Source: Candidatus Stramentimicrobium fermentans (lineage in GTDB: Bacteria; Atribacterota; Phoenicimicrobiia; Phoenicimicrobiales; Stramentimicrobiaceae). Taken from it: a stretch of 64,000 nucleotides of DNA. The notes under the pieces are model-generated. The model saw nothing but the letters and a program-made list of their open reading frames with translations. It did not search any database and was not told the DNA's origin. Location of the stretch: positions 65,820 through 129,819 of the forward strand of contig JAAYOB010000007.1 of NCBI GenBank assembly GCA_012520575.1. Reading direction: 5' to 3'. Both the position numbers and the translations under genes were made by a program. Shown here piece after piece: positions 55,566 through 64,000 of this stretch; within the stretch, counting starts at the first letter, position 1; the number at the start of each line of letters is the position of its first letter.

Positions 55566-56055
55566 TGAGGCTCTCCTTTACTTTGATATTGCGTACCACT
55601 AAGGCCAACTCCTTAGGTACTATGATGCTTATTATGTAGGTCTTCTGTTTGGTCTTCTGTACTTTTATTACCTCTGTTTGAGCGACTTCCCGGCCTTCAC
55701 GATTTAGAGCTGTAACCAGCTGCCCGGGTCGGGGCAAGGGAAGCATTTCATAGGGCAGCTTGATGAGCGCTTTATCTTTTGAATAGGTCATATCAAGTAC
55801 AAAGATAGCCAGTCCCGGACAGGAGGCGATACAGAGTCCGCAGCCGATACATTTGTCATAGTTTATCTGGGGCAGATCATTGATATCGGCAAAGGGGAGT
55901 ATTGCCCCAAAAGTGCAGCTGGCTGCACAGGGATCACAGGGGATATGCTGAAAGCATTCTACCATAACTGACGGCTTCTTAGCGAGAATATCGGCAGGAG
56001 GTGTAACTCTTTTTATCTCTTCCTGATCCGGTATACCGCTATGTGCTACAGACAT
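55558..56055 (-). CDS. Ferredoxin with two [4Fe-4S] motifs
   Basis: 165 residues. Two clusters are suggested by C-F-Q-H-I-P-C-D-P-C-A-A-S-C and by C-I-G-C-G-L-C-I-A-S-C-P. The C-terminal 80 residues are beta-rich with no Cys and resemble the tail of ferredoxin subunits of proline/hydroxyproline-type dehydrogenase complexes. It overlaps the flavoprotein pseudogene by 17 bases and the BFD gene by 8; an AAAGGAGG ribosome site precedes its ATG. Both Fe-S genes look intact although the catalytic subunit is not. Confidence 0.87.
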   Translation of the reverse strand: MSVAHSGIPDQEEIKRVTPPADILAKKPSVMVECFQHIPCDPCAASCTFGAILPFADINDLPQINYDKCIGCGLCIASCPGLAIFVLDMTYSKDKALIKLPYEMLPLPRPGQLVTALNREGREVAQTEVIKVQKTKQKTYIISIIVPKELALVVRNIKVKESLNG

Positions 56056-56708
56056 GGCTTCCTCCTTTTCTGAGTGTGGCTTTCTCTATTCCACGCAGAA
56101 TAACTTTGCTTATCTCATTGTGACGCAATTGGGCTAATTCTCCCTTAAAGGCTTGGTTTAATTCATAATAATTAGGGGGAGCGAAATCCAGGCTTGCTGC
56201 TGTATTGAGTCCGGCAAGTTGCCCTTCGACCATGGCGGAACTGGCCTCCTCTATCCCGGTGACATCACCGGCAATATAAATGTGGTCAAGTGATGTTTTC
56301 AGGTTCTCATCCCGTAAGGCTACATAACCGCAGAGTTCCGGTATGTAACGCATCTCACACCCGGTCTGAAAGAGCAGTTCGGTTAAAGGAGAGAGGCCTA
56401 CAGCGAGACAGATGGTATCTACTTCTAAGTTTCTTTCGGTACCGGGAATATAATTAAATTTCTCATCGAGTGATGCGATAACAGCGCCTGTTACCTCAAG
56501 GGTAACCTTTACCTCCTTATAAGGTGGTAGAGGTGTAGATGGGGATACCGAGTCTACAAACTTTGCTCCCATATATCCAGTAACCGGCTGCGGCGAGAGC
56601 GGCAGCTATAGGTTCACCGGAGTAGCCCTCCATCTGCCTTCCTTCAAAAGTGAAGGTGACAGTATTGCCAGAGGTGAAGTGTAAGATGGGGTGGTTCTTG
56701 ATACACAT
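56039..56708 (-). pseudogene. Rearranged FAD dehydrogenase: HcnA-like N-terminus joined to HcnB/PDH-alpha-like C-terminus
   Basis: From ATG 56708 the first ~41 residues (I-L-H-F-T-S-G-N, F-E-G-R-Q-M-E-G-Y-S-G-E-P-I-A-A-A-L) match the [2Fe-2S] N-terminal subunit. The text then jumps to Y-W-I-Y-G-S-K-V-C-R-L-G-I-P-I-Y-T-S, which belongs to the middle of the FAD subunit; the Cys cluster of the first and the dinucleotide-binding N-half of the second are lost. The frame stops, and the continuation (V-I-A-S-L-D-E-K-F-N-Y-I-P-G-T-E, then I-Y-I-A-G-D-V-T-G-I-E) is in another frame from about 56572 down. So there is one deletion-fusion and one frameshift. An FAD-less fragment might still be made from the ATG at 56572, but function is unlikely. 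Confidence 0.8.
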
Positions 56709-56755
56709 AGATACTCCTCTTTATCTTTAGCTACCATAGTTTATAACATAAAAAG

Positions 56756-56797
56756 AAAAAGTAGAGCACAATATTAATTCTTCATACTCTACTTTTT
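56756..56797 (-). terminator. Terminator downstream of ftsZ
   Basis: An 11-bp stem AAAAAGTAGAG (56756-56766) with CTCTACTTTTT (56787-56797). On the minus strand TTTTTCTTTTT follows, matching the end of the division operon; on the plus strand a T run also follows, so it may work both ways. Confidence 0.8.
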
Positions 56798-56952
56798 TTA
56801 ATTAAAAATATTCGCACCGGAGGAATTAAAACTCTTTTTTGTCATACTCTCCTTGCTTTCATTTTTCTGTTTTATTATCTTTGTACAGCTAAAAATGGCC
56901 AAATTAGAGGGTTTATATTAAAAGATTCAGGAGAGGTTTCTCCTTATATGAA

Positions 56953-58068
56953 TTATCTTTTTTTCCTTAAAAATGTCGGAACTTCTAAATCCTCATAGTT
57001 TAAGTCATTCTGACCGGCTTCTTCAATAACCGCTTTTTCATTTACACCCTGTACCTCTTTAACCCTTGTCTGTTCTGGACCTTCCTCTTCTGTGGGTATC
57101 TCTTCTTCAGAGTGAGCTTCATCAAAACCGGTGGCAATAACTGTAATTCTAATATCTTCACCAAGAGCATCATTCACTACTGCCCCAAAAATAATATTGG
57201 CATCGTTATTGGCAGCTTCCTGAATTATTTCAGCAGCCTGGTTAACTTCATAGAGGGTCATATTCTTACCACCAGAAATATTAAATAAAATACCCTTGGC
57301 ATTGGTTATTTTTGTACCTAACAGAGAACTGTTTACTGCATTATAAGCTGCCTCAGCCGCACGATTTTCACCAGTTGCCCGACCTATTCCCATAATGGCA
57401 GTACCGGCACTTTCCATAATCATCTTGACATCAGCAAAATCAACATTGATTAATCCCGATTCCACCACTATCTCTGAAATTCCCCGGATACCATGCAGTA
57501 AAATTTCATCGGCAACCTTAAATGCCTCTAAAACGGGAGTATCCTGAGTGGTAATTTGCAATAATCTATCATTAGGAATAACAATTAAAGTATCCACATG
57601 CTCCTTTAATAAAGTAATACCTTCCAGAGCCTGTTTTTGTCGCTTTATGCCTTCAAAAGAAAAAGGTAAGGTAACTACCGCCACAGTCAAAGCACCCAAT
57701 TCTTTCGAAATTTTGGCAATAACCGGACTACCACCGGTACCGGTTCCACCACCCATACCGGCAGTAATAAAGACCATATCTGCCCCTTCTAATGCCTTGC
57801 CAATTTTATCCTTATCTTCTTCTACAGCCCTTTTGCCAATTTCGGGATTAGAACCACTGCCTAAACCCATAGTAATCCGTGTACCTATTTGGATCTTCTG
57901 TTCGGCATTGGAAAGAGCCAGTGCTTGGGCATCTGTGTTGGCAGAAACATAATTAACTCCGTTTATCCCCTCTTCAATCATACGGTTAACCGCATTCCCT
58001 CCGCCGCCGCCCACGCCAATAACTTTGATGCATACGAATGAATCAGCTTTTTCTGGTATGTTACTCAA
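56953..58068 (-). CDS. ftsZ: Cell-division GTPase FtsZ
   Basis: 371 residues. Tubulin-like GTPase that forms the division ring. The GTP motif G-G-G-T-G-T-G is present as [10 protein letters not shown], the N-terminal [13 protein letters not shown] is intact, and the T7-loop N-V-D-F-A-D-V-K is present. A disordered linker (about 318-355) leads to the conserved tail [10 protein letters not shown] that binds FtsA. It lies 77 bases after ftsA and is followed by a terminator. Confidence 0.98.
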   Translation of the reverse strand: MSNIPEKADSFVCIKVIGVGGGGGNAVNRMIEEGINGVNYVSANTDAQALALSNAEQKIQIGTRITMGLGSGSNPEIGKRAVEEDKDKIGKALEGADMVFITAGMGGGTGTGGSPVIAKISKELGALTVAVVTLPFSFEGIKRQKQALEGITLLKEHVDTLIVIPNDRLLQITTQDTPVLEAFKVADEILLHGIRGISEIVVESGLINVDFADVKMIMESAGTAIMGIGRATGENRAAEAAYNAVNSSLLGTKITNAKGILFNISGGKNMTLYEVNQAAEIIQEAANNDANIIFGAVVNDALGEDIRITVIATGFDEAHSEEEIPTEEEGPEQTRVKEVQGVNEKAVIEEAGQNDLNYEDLEVPTFLRKKR

Positions 58069-58145
58069 AAATTAACCCTCCTTCCATTCTTTCTTTTATT
58101 CTTTTATTATCTTTAAATTAATATTCTTTTCTCTCAAGCTATATT

Positions 58146-59378
58146 TTAAAAGAAATCTCGTAACCAACTAATTGCTTTGATCAAAAAAGATATACCTTTC
58201 TGTCTTTTATTTTTTCTAGGAGAACCAACAATTGACGCTTTTAACGCATACTCCAGTAACCCCATTTCCGTAGAAAAGCGAGGGTCGTTAACCAAGTCAC
58301 TTAGGGCCCCCTGGTAATTAGGTCTTCCAATCCGTACATTAGTTTCGAATACTTTTGCTGCTAAATCAACAATTCCGGGCAGAAGAGCGCAACCACCAGT
58401 CAATACCACCCCTTGAGTGATACTATTTAAGTAATTTGCTCGCTCCAATTCTTCCTTAATTAGGCTAAAAATTTCATGTACTCTGGGCTCTATGATATCA
58501 ACTATAAATTTCTTGGCCACCTTTTCTTTTGTTGCCCCGCTCTCCCGGTTAATTTCGACTACTTCATCCGGGGAGATATAGTTTTCCATCACATTGCCGT
58601 ATTTAATCTTCAGCCTTTCTGCCTCTTCAATAGTAGCCTTCAGACCTATAGCTAGATCATTAGTAACCTGTATTCCCCCCAAGGGTAATATGGAAGAATA
58701 AGCCATATTATCATTGATAAAGATTGATATATCAGAGGAACCGGCTCCCATATCGATAAGTAGAACGCCTAATTCTTTTTCGGTCTTATTCAAAATAGCA
58801 TTGCCGCAGGCTAAATTGCCAAATATCAAATCATCTACCTCTATTTCAGTAATTTCCAAACACTTTAATAGATTTTGAATAGCGGTTGCTGAACCGGTCA
58901 CTATATGTACTTTTCCTTCCAGACGGGAACCGGACATCCCTAAAGGATCCAAAATACCCTTCTGTCCATCTAATATGAATTCTCTGGGTAAAATATGTAT
59001 CAACTCCCTTTCCGGAGCGATTACTCCAGCTTGGGCAGCCTCAATTACTTTTTCAATATCATTTTCTGTTATCTCAGAATGCTCCCCCGAAATAGCTATG
59101 ACTCCCTGGCTGTTAAAAGAGGAGATATGACTGCCGTTAACTGCTACTACAGCTGAATCAATCTGTATGCCGGCCATCCGTTCTGCTTGCCCTACCGATT
59201 CGCTTACTACCTCAGCAGCCTGCTCCAGATCAATAATAACTCCTCTTTTAATCCCTCTGGAAGGGGCTGAACCTACCCCCACAATCTCTAAGCTATTATT
59301 TTCTCCCAATTCGGCTAAAAGTGTATTAGTCTTATCGGTTCCGATATCCAAACCGACTAATAGTGTTTCACCTCTCAT
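58146..59378 (-). CDS. ftsA: Cell-division protein FtsA
   Basis: 410 residues of the actin-like ATPase superfamily, anchoring FtsZ to the membrane. G-L-D-I-G-T-D-K-T (about 9-17), the SHS2 insertion (about 80-165), I-D-M-G-A-G-S-S-D-I and V-L-T-G-G-C-A-L-L-P-G follow in order. The last residues (about 396-410, I-S-W-L-R-D-F-F) form the membrane-targeting amphipathic helix. Upstream gene ftsQ is 82 bases away. Confidence 0.97.
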   Translation of the reverse strand: MRGETLLVGLDIGTDKTNTLLAELGENNSLEIVGVGSAPSRGIKRGVIIDLEQAAEVVSESVGQAERMAGIQIDSAVVAVNGSHISSFNSQGVIAISGEHSEITENDIEKVIEAAQAGVIAPERELIHILPREFILDGQKGILDPLGMSGSRLEGKVHIVTGSATAIQNLLKCLEITEIEVDDLIFGNLACGNAILNKTEKELGVLLIDMGAGSSDISIFINDNMAYSSILPLGGIQVTNDLAIGLKATIEEAERLKIKYGNVMENYISPDEVVEINRESGATKEKVAKKFIVDIIEPRVHEIFSLIKEELERANYLNSITQGVVLTGGCALLPGIVDLAAKVFETNVRIGRPNYQGALSDLVNDPRFSTEMGLLEYALKASIVGSPRKNKRQKGISFLIKAISWLRDFF

Positions 59379-59460
59379 AAATATCCTCCTATCTGCTCCG
59401 GTAAATAATTATTATTACTCATTTACCTGCCTAAAGTAATGCAGTTATTATCTAGAACAG

Positions 59461-60267
59461 CTATTCTTTCAATATTAGCAATAGCCTTTCCTTATATTTC
59501 ATATTAATTTCCTGCAGTGGTATTTCTTCCTGGTTAACTTTTTGCAAGGCCGATTCCAATAAATACCATTCATTTATCAATTGCTCTCCATTTTCTATTC
59601 TAACTTTTATCTTATTATTGCTGTGAAAGATTAAGAACTCATCTTTGGAAATGATTTGTATCTTATAAAATTGTCCGGGGAAAAGGTTATCCAGTCCATA
59701 GATTATTCTTTGTATTTCTAAATATTCTCGATTATCAATAACTTCTCCCGGTCGTCTATTGCCAACATCCAGGCCGGTTATCAGATACTGTCTGAAATCA
59801 GTATTCAGCTGTTCAAAGCGTTCCAGAATTATGCCTTCTTCCGTAACCAAATAATAACGGTTATGGGCATAGATAAGGGCTCCCGGCTTGCGTTCTTTAA
59901 TGTTAATATCCAAGTGATTGGGTAATACTTTTTTCAAGACGGCTTCTTGAACCCAAGGATTTTTTAGTATTTTTTCACGTGTTCCTTTAATATCAAAATG
60001 AAAGATATTATGAGAACCCTTTATTTCAGCCTGCTCTAAAATAGCGTCTTTGCTAAGATAATAATTCCCTCGAAATGTAATTCGGGATACATCAAACCAG
60101 GAAGAGGTAAACATAAAGGAAAATACAATCCAACCGGAAAACCCTATAACAATGTAAAGCATCAAAATTTTAAATAAATTATATTTTCTGCTACTCCTTA
60201 GCTTCCCCTCACCAGAAGATTCTTCTTCATTATCTTCCAGAACCTGGTATTGGTCCGATAAAATCAA
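59461..60267 (-). CDS. ftsQ: Cell-division protein FtsQ/DivIB
   Basis: 268 residues with one transmembrane helix (about 33-52), a POTRA domain (about 58-128; I-T-F-R-G-N-Y-Y-L-S ... E-R-K-P-G-A-L-I) and the FtsQ/DivIB beta domain. It links early and late division proteins outside the membrane. The start is TTG at 60265-60267, behind GGAGAGAGA, inside the last 38 bases of murB, so translation is coupled. Confidence 0.93.
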   Translation of the reverse strand: MILSDQYQVLEDNEEESSGEGKLRSSRKYNLFKILMLYIVIGFSGWIVFSFMFTSSWFDVSRITFRGNYYLSKDAILEQAEIKGSHNIFHFDIKGTREKILKNPWVQEAVLKKVLPNHLDINIKERKPGALIYAHNRYYLVTEEGIILERFEQLNTDFRQYLITGLDVGNRRPGEVIDNREYLEIQRIIYGLDNLFPGQFYKIQIISKDEFLIFHSNNKIKVRIENGEQLINEWYLLESALQKVNQEEIPLQEINMKYKERLLLILKE

Positions 60268-61165
60268 TCTCTCTCTCCAGTTTTATACCAAAGGCTTTTT
60301 CAACCATATCCTCTATTTTTTCAATTAACTGCAATATATCATTGGCTGTAGCTGCACCGAGATTAATAATAAAATTGGCATGCTTGGAAGAAACTTGAGC
60401 ATCACCTATAGTAATCCCTTTGGCTCCCGATTTTTCAATAAGATATCCAGCCGGTTTCTGAACAGGATTTTTAAAAACACATCCTGCGGTCAGAAAATTA
60501 ATGGGCTGGTTTGCCTTTCTTTGTTTATAGAGCTGTTCAATCTTTAAAAAAATCTTTTCTTTTTCCTGGGGAGATAGGGACAAACTTGCTCCTAATACCA
60601 CAAATTCTTTAATTCCCAAGTCTATGCCTCGATAAAAAAAGGAAAATTGTCCCCGGTCAAGCCTTTTAATCAGACCATTCTTATAATCAAACAGAGTAAT
60701 ATCATGCACAATACCTGCCATGGAATCTTTCCCAAAACCGGCATTGTTCAGGATGGCACCGCCTAAGGTACCGGGAATGTGGGCGGCAAATTCGAGCCCT
60801 CCCAGCCCATTTTTCACCGCATTTCTAACCAGAGACGGTAATAAAATACCGGCTCCCGCTTTTATCATTTTACCAGAATATTCCACTTTGTCGATAGTAT
60901 GAGCAATCTTAACCACTAAGCCCCTCAGACCTTCATCCGGTACCCATAGGTTAGTTCCGTTGCCTATAATGTAGGTCGGTACTCCGTAATTTTGGGCAAA
61001 GAGTAGAATTTTTTTCAGCCGGTCCTGATTCGCAGGGATACAAAAAAAATCGGCATTGCCGCCGATTTTCCAGGAGGTATGGGCTCTCATTTCCTCATCA
61101 CGGTTAATGTCCTTTTCCAGTCGGTGACTCTTTATTTCCTTCCAAATTAATTCCTTATCAAGCAT
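60230..61165 (-). CDS. murB: UDP-N-acetylenolpyruvoylglucosamine reductase
   Basis: 311 residues. FAD/NADPH enzyme that forms UDP-MurNAc. Visible: H-T-S-W-K-I-G-G-N-A-D at the start of the FAD domain, G-N-G-T-N-L, G-L-E-F-A-A-H-I-P-G-T-L-G-G-A and the catalytic Ser/Glu region (A-G-C-V-F-K-N-P). The YxxxS-less short form is the type IIb-like version common in Gram-positives. Its ATG overlaps the murC stop (TAATG). Confidence 0.96.
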   Translation of the reverse strand: MLDKELIWKEIKSHRLEKDINRDEEMRAHTSWKIGGNADFFCIPANQDRLKKILLFAQNYGVPTYIIGNGTNLWVPDEGLRGLVVKIAHTIDKVEYSGKMIKAGAGILLPSLVRNAVKNGLGGLEFAAHIPGTLGGAILNNAGFGKDSMAGIVHDITLFDYKNGLIKRLDRGQFSFFYRGIDLGIKEFVVLGASLSLSPQEKEKIFLKIEQLYKQRKANQPINFLTAGCVFKNPVQKPAGYLIEKSGAKGITIGDAQVSSKHANFIINLGAATANDILQLIEKIEDMVEKAFGIKLEREIDFIGPIPGSGR

Positions 61166-62574
61166 TAATGGTCAATTCCTACTTTTAATTCATGGGATTG
61201 TACCTTTTTCATCAGCTCTACACCGGTCTGCCATATATCGCCTGCTCCCATGGTTATCACAATATCTCCCTCTGTTACCATATTTTTTAAAAAAGAAACG
61301 GTCTCTTTTCTATCTGGAATGTAGTTAATGCCTTTCTCTTTCTGTTTTTTTATCTCACGGTATACCAGTTCTCCCGAAATATTAGGGATAGGCTTTTCAT
61401 TAGCCGAATAGATATCATTAACAATGACTACATCAGAATCATGAAAAGCAGAGCCAAAATCCTTTAATAATAACTTGGTTCTGCTGTAACGATGTGGCTG
61501 AAAAACAGTAATAATCCTATGCTCCGGCCATCCCAATCTGATGGCTTGCAGGGTTAGCTTTATCTCTGAAGGGTGATGTCCGTAATCATCGATAATCATA
61601 AATCTATCATTAAGCCGAAAAATAATCTCTTGTCTTCTTTTGACGCCCTTGAAATAGGATAGTATCTCCGCAATATCCTCAAATTTTAGCCCCAGCCCTA
61701 TACCGGTAGCAACAGCAGCAAGTCCATTAGAGATATTGTGATAGCCGGGCACATGCAGGCTTAGAGTTCCTAATTTATGTTTTCTTAAATAAATATCAGA
61801 GGTGGAAGAATTTTTAAATAGGCAGGAGTTGACAGCCCTCAAATCAGCATTCTGTCCAAAGCCAAAAGAAATAATCCTCTTTTTATCAAATATTTCACTG
61901 CAAATCATTCTGGCGTTAGGGCAATCCCAGCCATATACCAGAAAACCATCCTCAGGAACCTTCTTTAAAAAAAGCTTGAAACTGTCCTTAGCTTTCTCAA
62001 GATTAGCGTAATAATCTAAATGGTCGTTTTCAATATTGGTCACAATTACGAAATTGGGATTGAGCAATAAAAAAGAACCATCGCTCTCATCGGCTTCCAC
62101 CACCATATAATCTCCTCTGCCCAGTTTAGCATTTCCGCCAATATCATTAGCCTCCCCACCGATAGCCACTGTAGGCTCCAAATGCATACCCTCCAACAGC
62201 ATGCTAATCATGGAAGTAGTGGTAGTCTTGCCGTGAGTACCTGATATTGCGATACGGTATTTTTGGTTCATAATTCGGGAAAGCATTTCTGCCCTGGGAA
62301 TTATTTCAATATTATTCTTCAGAGCAGCCAGGATTTCTTCATTTTCCTTATTTATAGCTGAGGAGGTTACTACAAGGTTTGCTCCCAATACATGATTACC
62401 ACTATGGCCTTTATAAATTTGGGCGCCTTTATCGCTTAATCTCTTGGTGGATATATTAGTTTGCAGATCGGAACCGCTAACCCGGTATCCCAGCTCCAAT
62501 AAGAGGGAAGCAATGCCACTCATTCCGGCTCCGCCAATTCCTATAAAGTGAATGTGGTTATCTTTATTATTCAT
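61165..62574 (-). CDS. murC: UDP-N-acetylmuramate-L-alanine ligase
   Basis: 469 residues. ATP-dependent ligase that adds L-Ala to UDP-MurNAc. N-terminal Rossmann domain I-H-F-I-G-I-G-G-A-G-M-S-G, P-loop S-G-T-H-G-K-T-T-T-T (about 110), V-E-A-D-E-S-D-G-S and Y-G-H-H-P-S-E-I. Length and motifs are normal. It lies 82 bases after murG. Confidence 0.97.
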   Translation of the reverse strand: MNNKDNHIHFIGIGGAGMSGIASLLLELGYRVSGSDLQTNISTKRLSDKGAQIYKGHSGNHVLGANLVVTSSAINKENEEILAALKNNIEIIPRAEMLSRIMNQKYRIAISGTHGKTTTTSMISMLLEGMHLEPTVAIGGEANDIGGNAKLGRGDYMVVEADESDGSFLLLNPNFVIVTNIENDHLDYYANLEKAKDSFKLFLKKVPEDGFLVYGWDCPNARMICSEIFDKKRIISFGFGQNADLRAVNSCLFKNSSTSDIYLRKHKLGTLSLHVPGYHNISNGLAAVATGIGLGLKFEDIAEILSYFKGVKRRQEIIFRLNDRFMIIDDYGHHPSEIKLTLQAIRLGWPEHRIITVFQPHRYSRTKLLLKDFGSAFHDSDVVIVNDIYSANEKPIPNISGELVYREIKKQKEKGINYIPDRKETVSFLKNMVTEGDIVITMGAGDIWQTGVELMKKVQSHELKVGIDH

Positions 62575-62656
62575 AATTTTCCTGTATAGTCAGTTGATAG
62601 AACTACTATTTTCATCTAATAGTTTACCCTATTTTAATCATTATTCAAATACCATT

Positions 62657-63775
62657 TTAGGAAAAAGTTTTACTTTGAATACTATCATAAATTCCCTCAA
62701 CTATATCTCGAGCTGCTCCACGTTTGCCCAACTTTTTACTATTTTGAGCCATTGCCGACAATCTTTCCTGATCTGACATTAATTTTACTAATTCCCGGGC
62801 TAATTTTTCATCGGTCAGGTCCTCTTCTGTAATGACCACCGCTGCCCGATTAGCCTCTAAAAATCGGGCATTGTACAGCTGATGATTTCCGGTAGCATAG
62901 GGATAGGGTATCAATATTGCCGCTAACCCTTTAGCGGTAATCTCTGCGACTGTGGTAGCTCCAGCCCGGCATACCACCAAGTCTGCCAGGTCATAGGCAT
63001 CCCCTATCTGATGCAGGTAATCCATTACCTCCACTTGCCCTTTATATTCTGAATGTACCGCCTCTTCTTTTAAGTTAAAGTAATCTTCTTTGCCACTGAC
63101 AATCAGTACCTGCCATTGCATCCAGAGTGCTTTATCTATTAGCTTTAAACTTGTCAGCAGTGTTTGGTTAATGGCGCTGGCTCCTTTGCTTCCCCCAAAA
63201 ACCAATATAGTTTTTTTATTTAAACTCAATTTTGTTTTTTTTATTAGATTAGCTCTGTTGCCTTGCCAAGTATTTTCCCGAACAGGATTGCCAAAAAAAA
63301 CAACTCGATTCTTCCTCCAGAAATACTTTTGTGATTCCGGAAAACTTGCCAACACTTTTCGGACAGTTAGAGACAGAAACTGATTGGTAATGCCCGGTAT
63401 TAAGTTTTGCTCTTGAATGAAGGTAGGAATTCCCATAAGGGAGGCTAACAGTGCAACCGGCCCGCTGACATAACCCCCGGTTCCAATTACCACATCCGGC
63501 TTAAACTTTTTTATTATCCGGTAAGAAGTTATTAGGGAACTCAAAAAAAGCCATAGAGAAGATAAGTTAGCTAAAGAGAATTTCCTTTCTATACCCTTTA
63601 CTCTTAAGCCATAGAACCGAAACCCTTCTCGCGGTATTATCTCTGCTTCCATTTTGTGCTCTGCTCCTACAAAAATAATCTCATTACTACCATCTCGCCT
63701 CTTAAATTCCTGTGCCAAGCTTATACCCGGGTAGATATGCCCCCCTGTTCCTCCGCCGGTAATGATAATTTTCAT
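62657..63775 (-). CDS. murG: Lipid II synthase MurG (UDP-GlcNAc transferase)
   Basis: About 372 residues from ATG 63775, where the family start M-K-I-I-I-T-G-G-G-T-G-G-H begins; another ATG 18 bases earlier, inside the end of ftsW, is possible and has about as weak a ribosome site. The lipid loop G-G-T-G-G-H, the G-T-G-G-Y-V-S-G loop, and the UDP site (F-G-G-S-K-G-A, C-R-A-G-A-T-T-V-A-E) are intact. It transfers GlcNAc to lipid I on the inner membrane face. Confidence 0.96.
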   Translation of the reverse strand: MKIIITGGGTGGHIYPGISLAQEFKRRDGSNEIIFVGAEHKMEAEIIPREGFRFYGLRVKGIERKFSLANLSSLWLFLSSLITSYRIIKKFKPDVVIGTGGYVSGPVALLASLMGIPTFIQEQNLIPGITNQFLSLTVRKVLASFPESQKYFWRKNRVVFFGNPVRENTWQGNRANLIKKTKLSLNKKTILVFGGSKGASAINQTLLTSLKLIDKALWMQWQVLIVSGKEDYFNLKEEAVHSEYKGQVEVMDYLHQIGDAYDLADLVVCRAGATTVAEITAKGLAAILIPYPYATGNHQLYNARFLEANRAAVVITEEDLTDEKLARELVKLMSDQERLSAMAQNSKKLGKRGAARDIVEGIYDSIQSKTFS

Positions 63776-63779
63776 ATAA

Positions 63780-64000
63780 TTACAAAACCTCATCTGGTAT
63801 GGAAATATTTTTAGAGATATTGAGCAGGATTCCGCAGCAAAACATATTCAAAATAAGAGAAGAACCCCCATAGCTAATAAAGGGCAGAGTAATGCCGGTA
63901 GTAGGAATTAATTTAGTTACCACACTGATATTTACCAGAGCTTGGAACACAATTAGCGAGGTAATGCCGGCAGCCAATAAGGAACCAAAAGAATCTTTTG
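63780..64000 (-). CDS. ftsW: FtsW/RodA-family lipid II polymerase (C-terminal part; start outside window)
   Basis: The last 73 codons are visible and stay open to the window edge. The segment I-P-T-T-G-I-T-L-P-F-I-S-Y-G-G-S-S-L is the SEDS-family signature near the last membrane helices. Between murG and the mur/fts genes it is almost certainly FtsW, the division glycosyltransferase. It ends 4 bases before the murG ATG chosen here. Confidence 0.93.
   Translation of the reverse strand, partial: KDSFGSLLAAGITSLIVFQALVNISVVTKLIPTTGITLPFISYGGSSLILNMFCCGILLNISKNISIPDEVL

Noticed and set aside
56517-56708. Separate 63-residue [2Fe-2S] protein
   Set aside because: It lacks the cysteine cluster and its last third belongs to the FAD subunit, so it is part of a rearranged pseudogene.
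57548-57952. 134-codon open frame on the plus strand
   Set aside because: Entirely inside ftsZ on the other strand; composition follows from the ftsZ codons and no ribosome site is seen.
1-64000. CRISPR array, insertion sequence or prophage
   Set aside because: I saw no regularly spaced repeats, transposase, integrase or phage structural genes in the window.

Overview
The window is a chromosome segment from a low-GC bacterium with dense, mostly housekeeping gene content and the standard bacterial code. An anaerobic, fermentative life is suggested by a rubredoxin plus flavodiiron protein pair, a phosphofructokinase with PPi-type active-site residues, and the lack of respiratory genes. Some traits recall Firmicutes and related deep lineages: an ileS T-box leader, RemA (DUF370), VanW, DivIVA/YggT, GatCAB, RqcH and clear sigma-70 promoters. 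The mix also fits an uncultured lineage such as Atribacterota. That placement is inference; no 16S rRNA gene lies here. I found no insertion sequence, prophage or CRISPR array.

Layout. 1-2.7 kb: a partial metallo-hydrolase, a double HARE-HTH protein and a gamma carbonic anhydrase. 2.6-18.7 kb, minus strand: a genome-maintenance block transcribed polA, coaE, uvrB, uvrA, uvrC, preceded by fba, pfk and dnaE; a tRNA-Leu lies between dnaE and polA on the other strand. 19.2-21.4 kb: a three-part fusion (RNase HI, SWIM-like zinc motif, D-2-hydroxyacid dehydrogenase) next to a TIGR00725/LOG-like gene whose 5' end contains an 11-G run. 21.7-23.2 kb: a two-gene unit of unknown function with its own promoter and terminator. 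23.3-32.0 kb, minus: ligA, gatC, gatA, gatB, rubredoxin, flavodiiron protein, a secreted protein and an MFS transporter. 32.2-37.1 kb: a SurA-like foldase, VanW, tRNA-Gly, a small membrane protein, a decayed FAD oxidoreductase, threonine synthase and tRNA-Pro.

37.2-46.9 kb, minus: one long operon, yicC-remA-gmk-coaBC-priA-def-fmt-rsmB-PASTA-dprA, behind a TTGACA-17-TAAAAT promoter. Its PriA has lost the readable ATPase motifs, and a kinase-less PASTA protein sits where a Ser/Thr kinase is often found. 47.1-49.0 kb, plus: rqcH. 49.0-54.8 kb, minus: yggT-divIVA, then a T-box leader with what looks like a very short Stem I, then ileS-lspA-rluD. 55.0-56.7 kb: a visibly GC-richer patch with a LivF remnant, two intact iron-sulfur proteins and a rearranged FAD dehydrogenase pseudogene. 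56.9-64.0 kb, minus: the division/wall cluster ftsW-murG-murC-murB-ftsQ-ftsA-ftsZ.

The best leads are the RNase H/dehydrogenase fusion, the motif-less PriA, the compact T-box, the UvrC lacking about 110 residues between its nuclease halves, the two-gene unknown unit, and three pseudogene loci that suggest loss of an amino-acid oxidation/uptake locus and of an FAD oxidoreductase.
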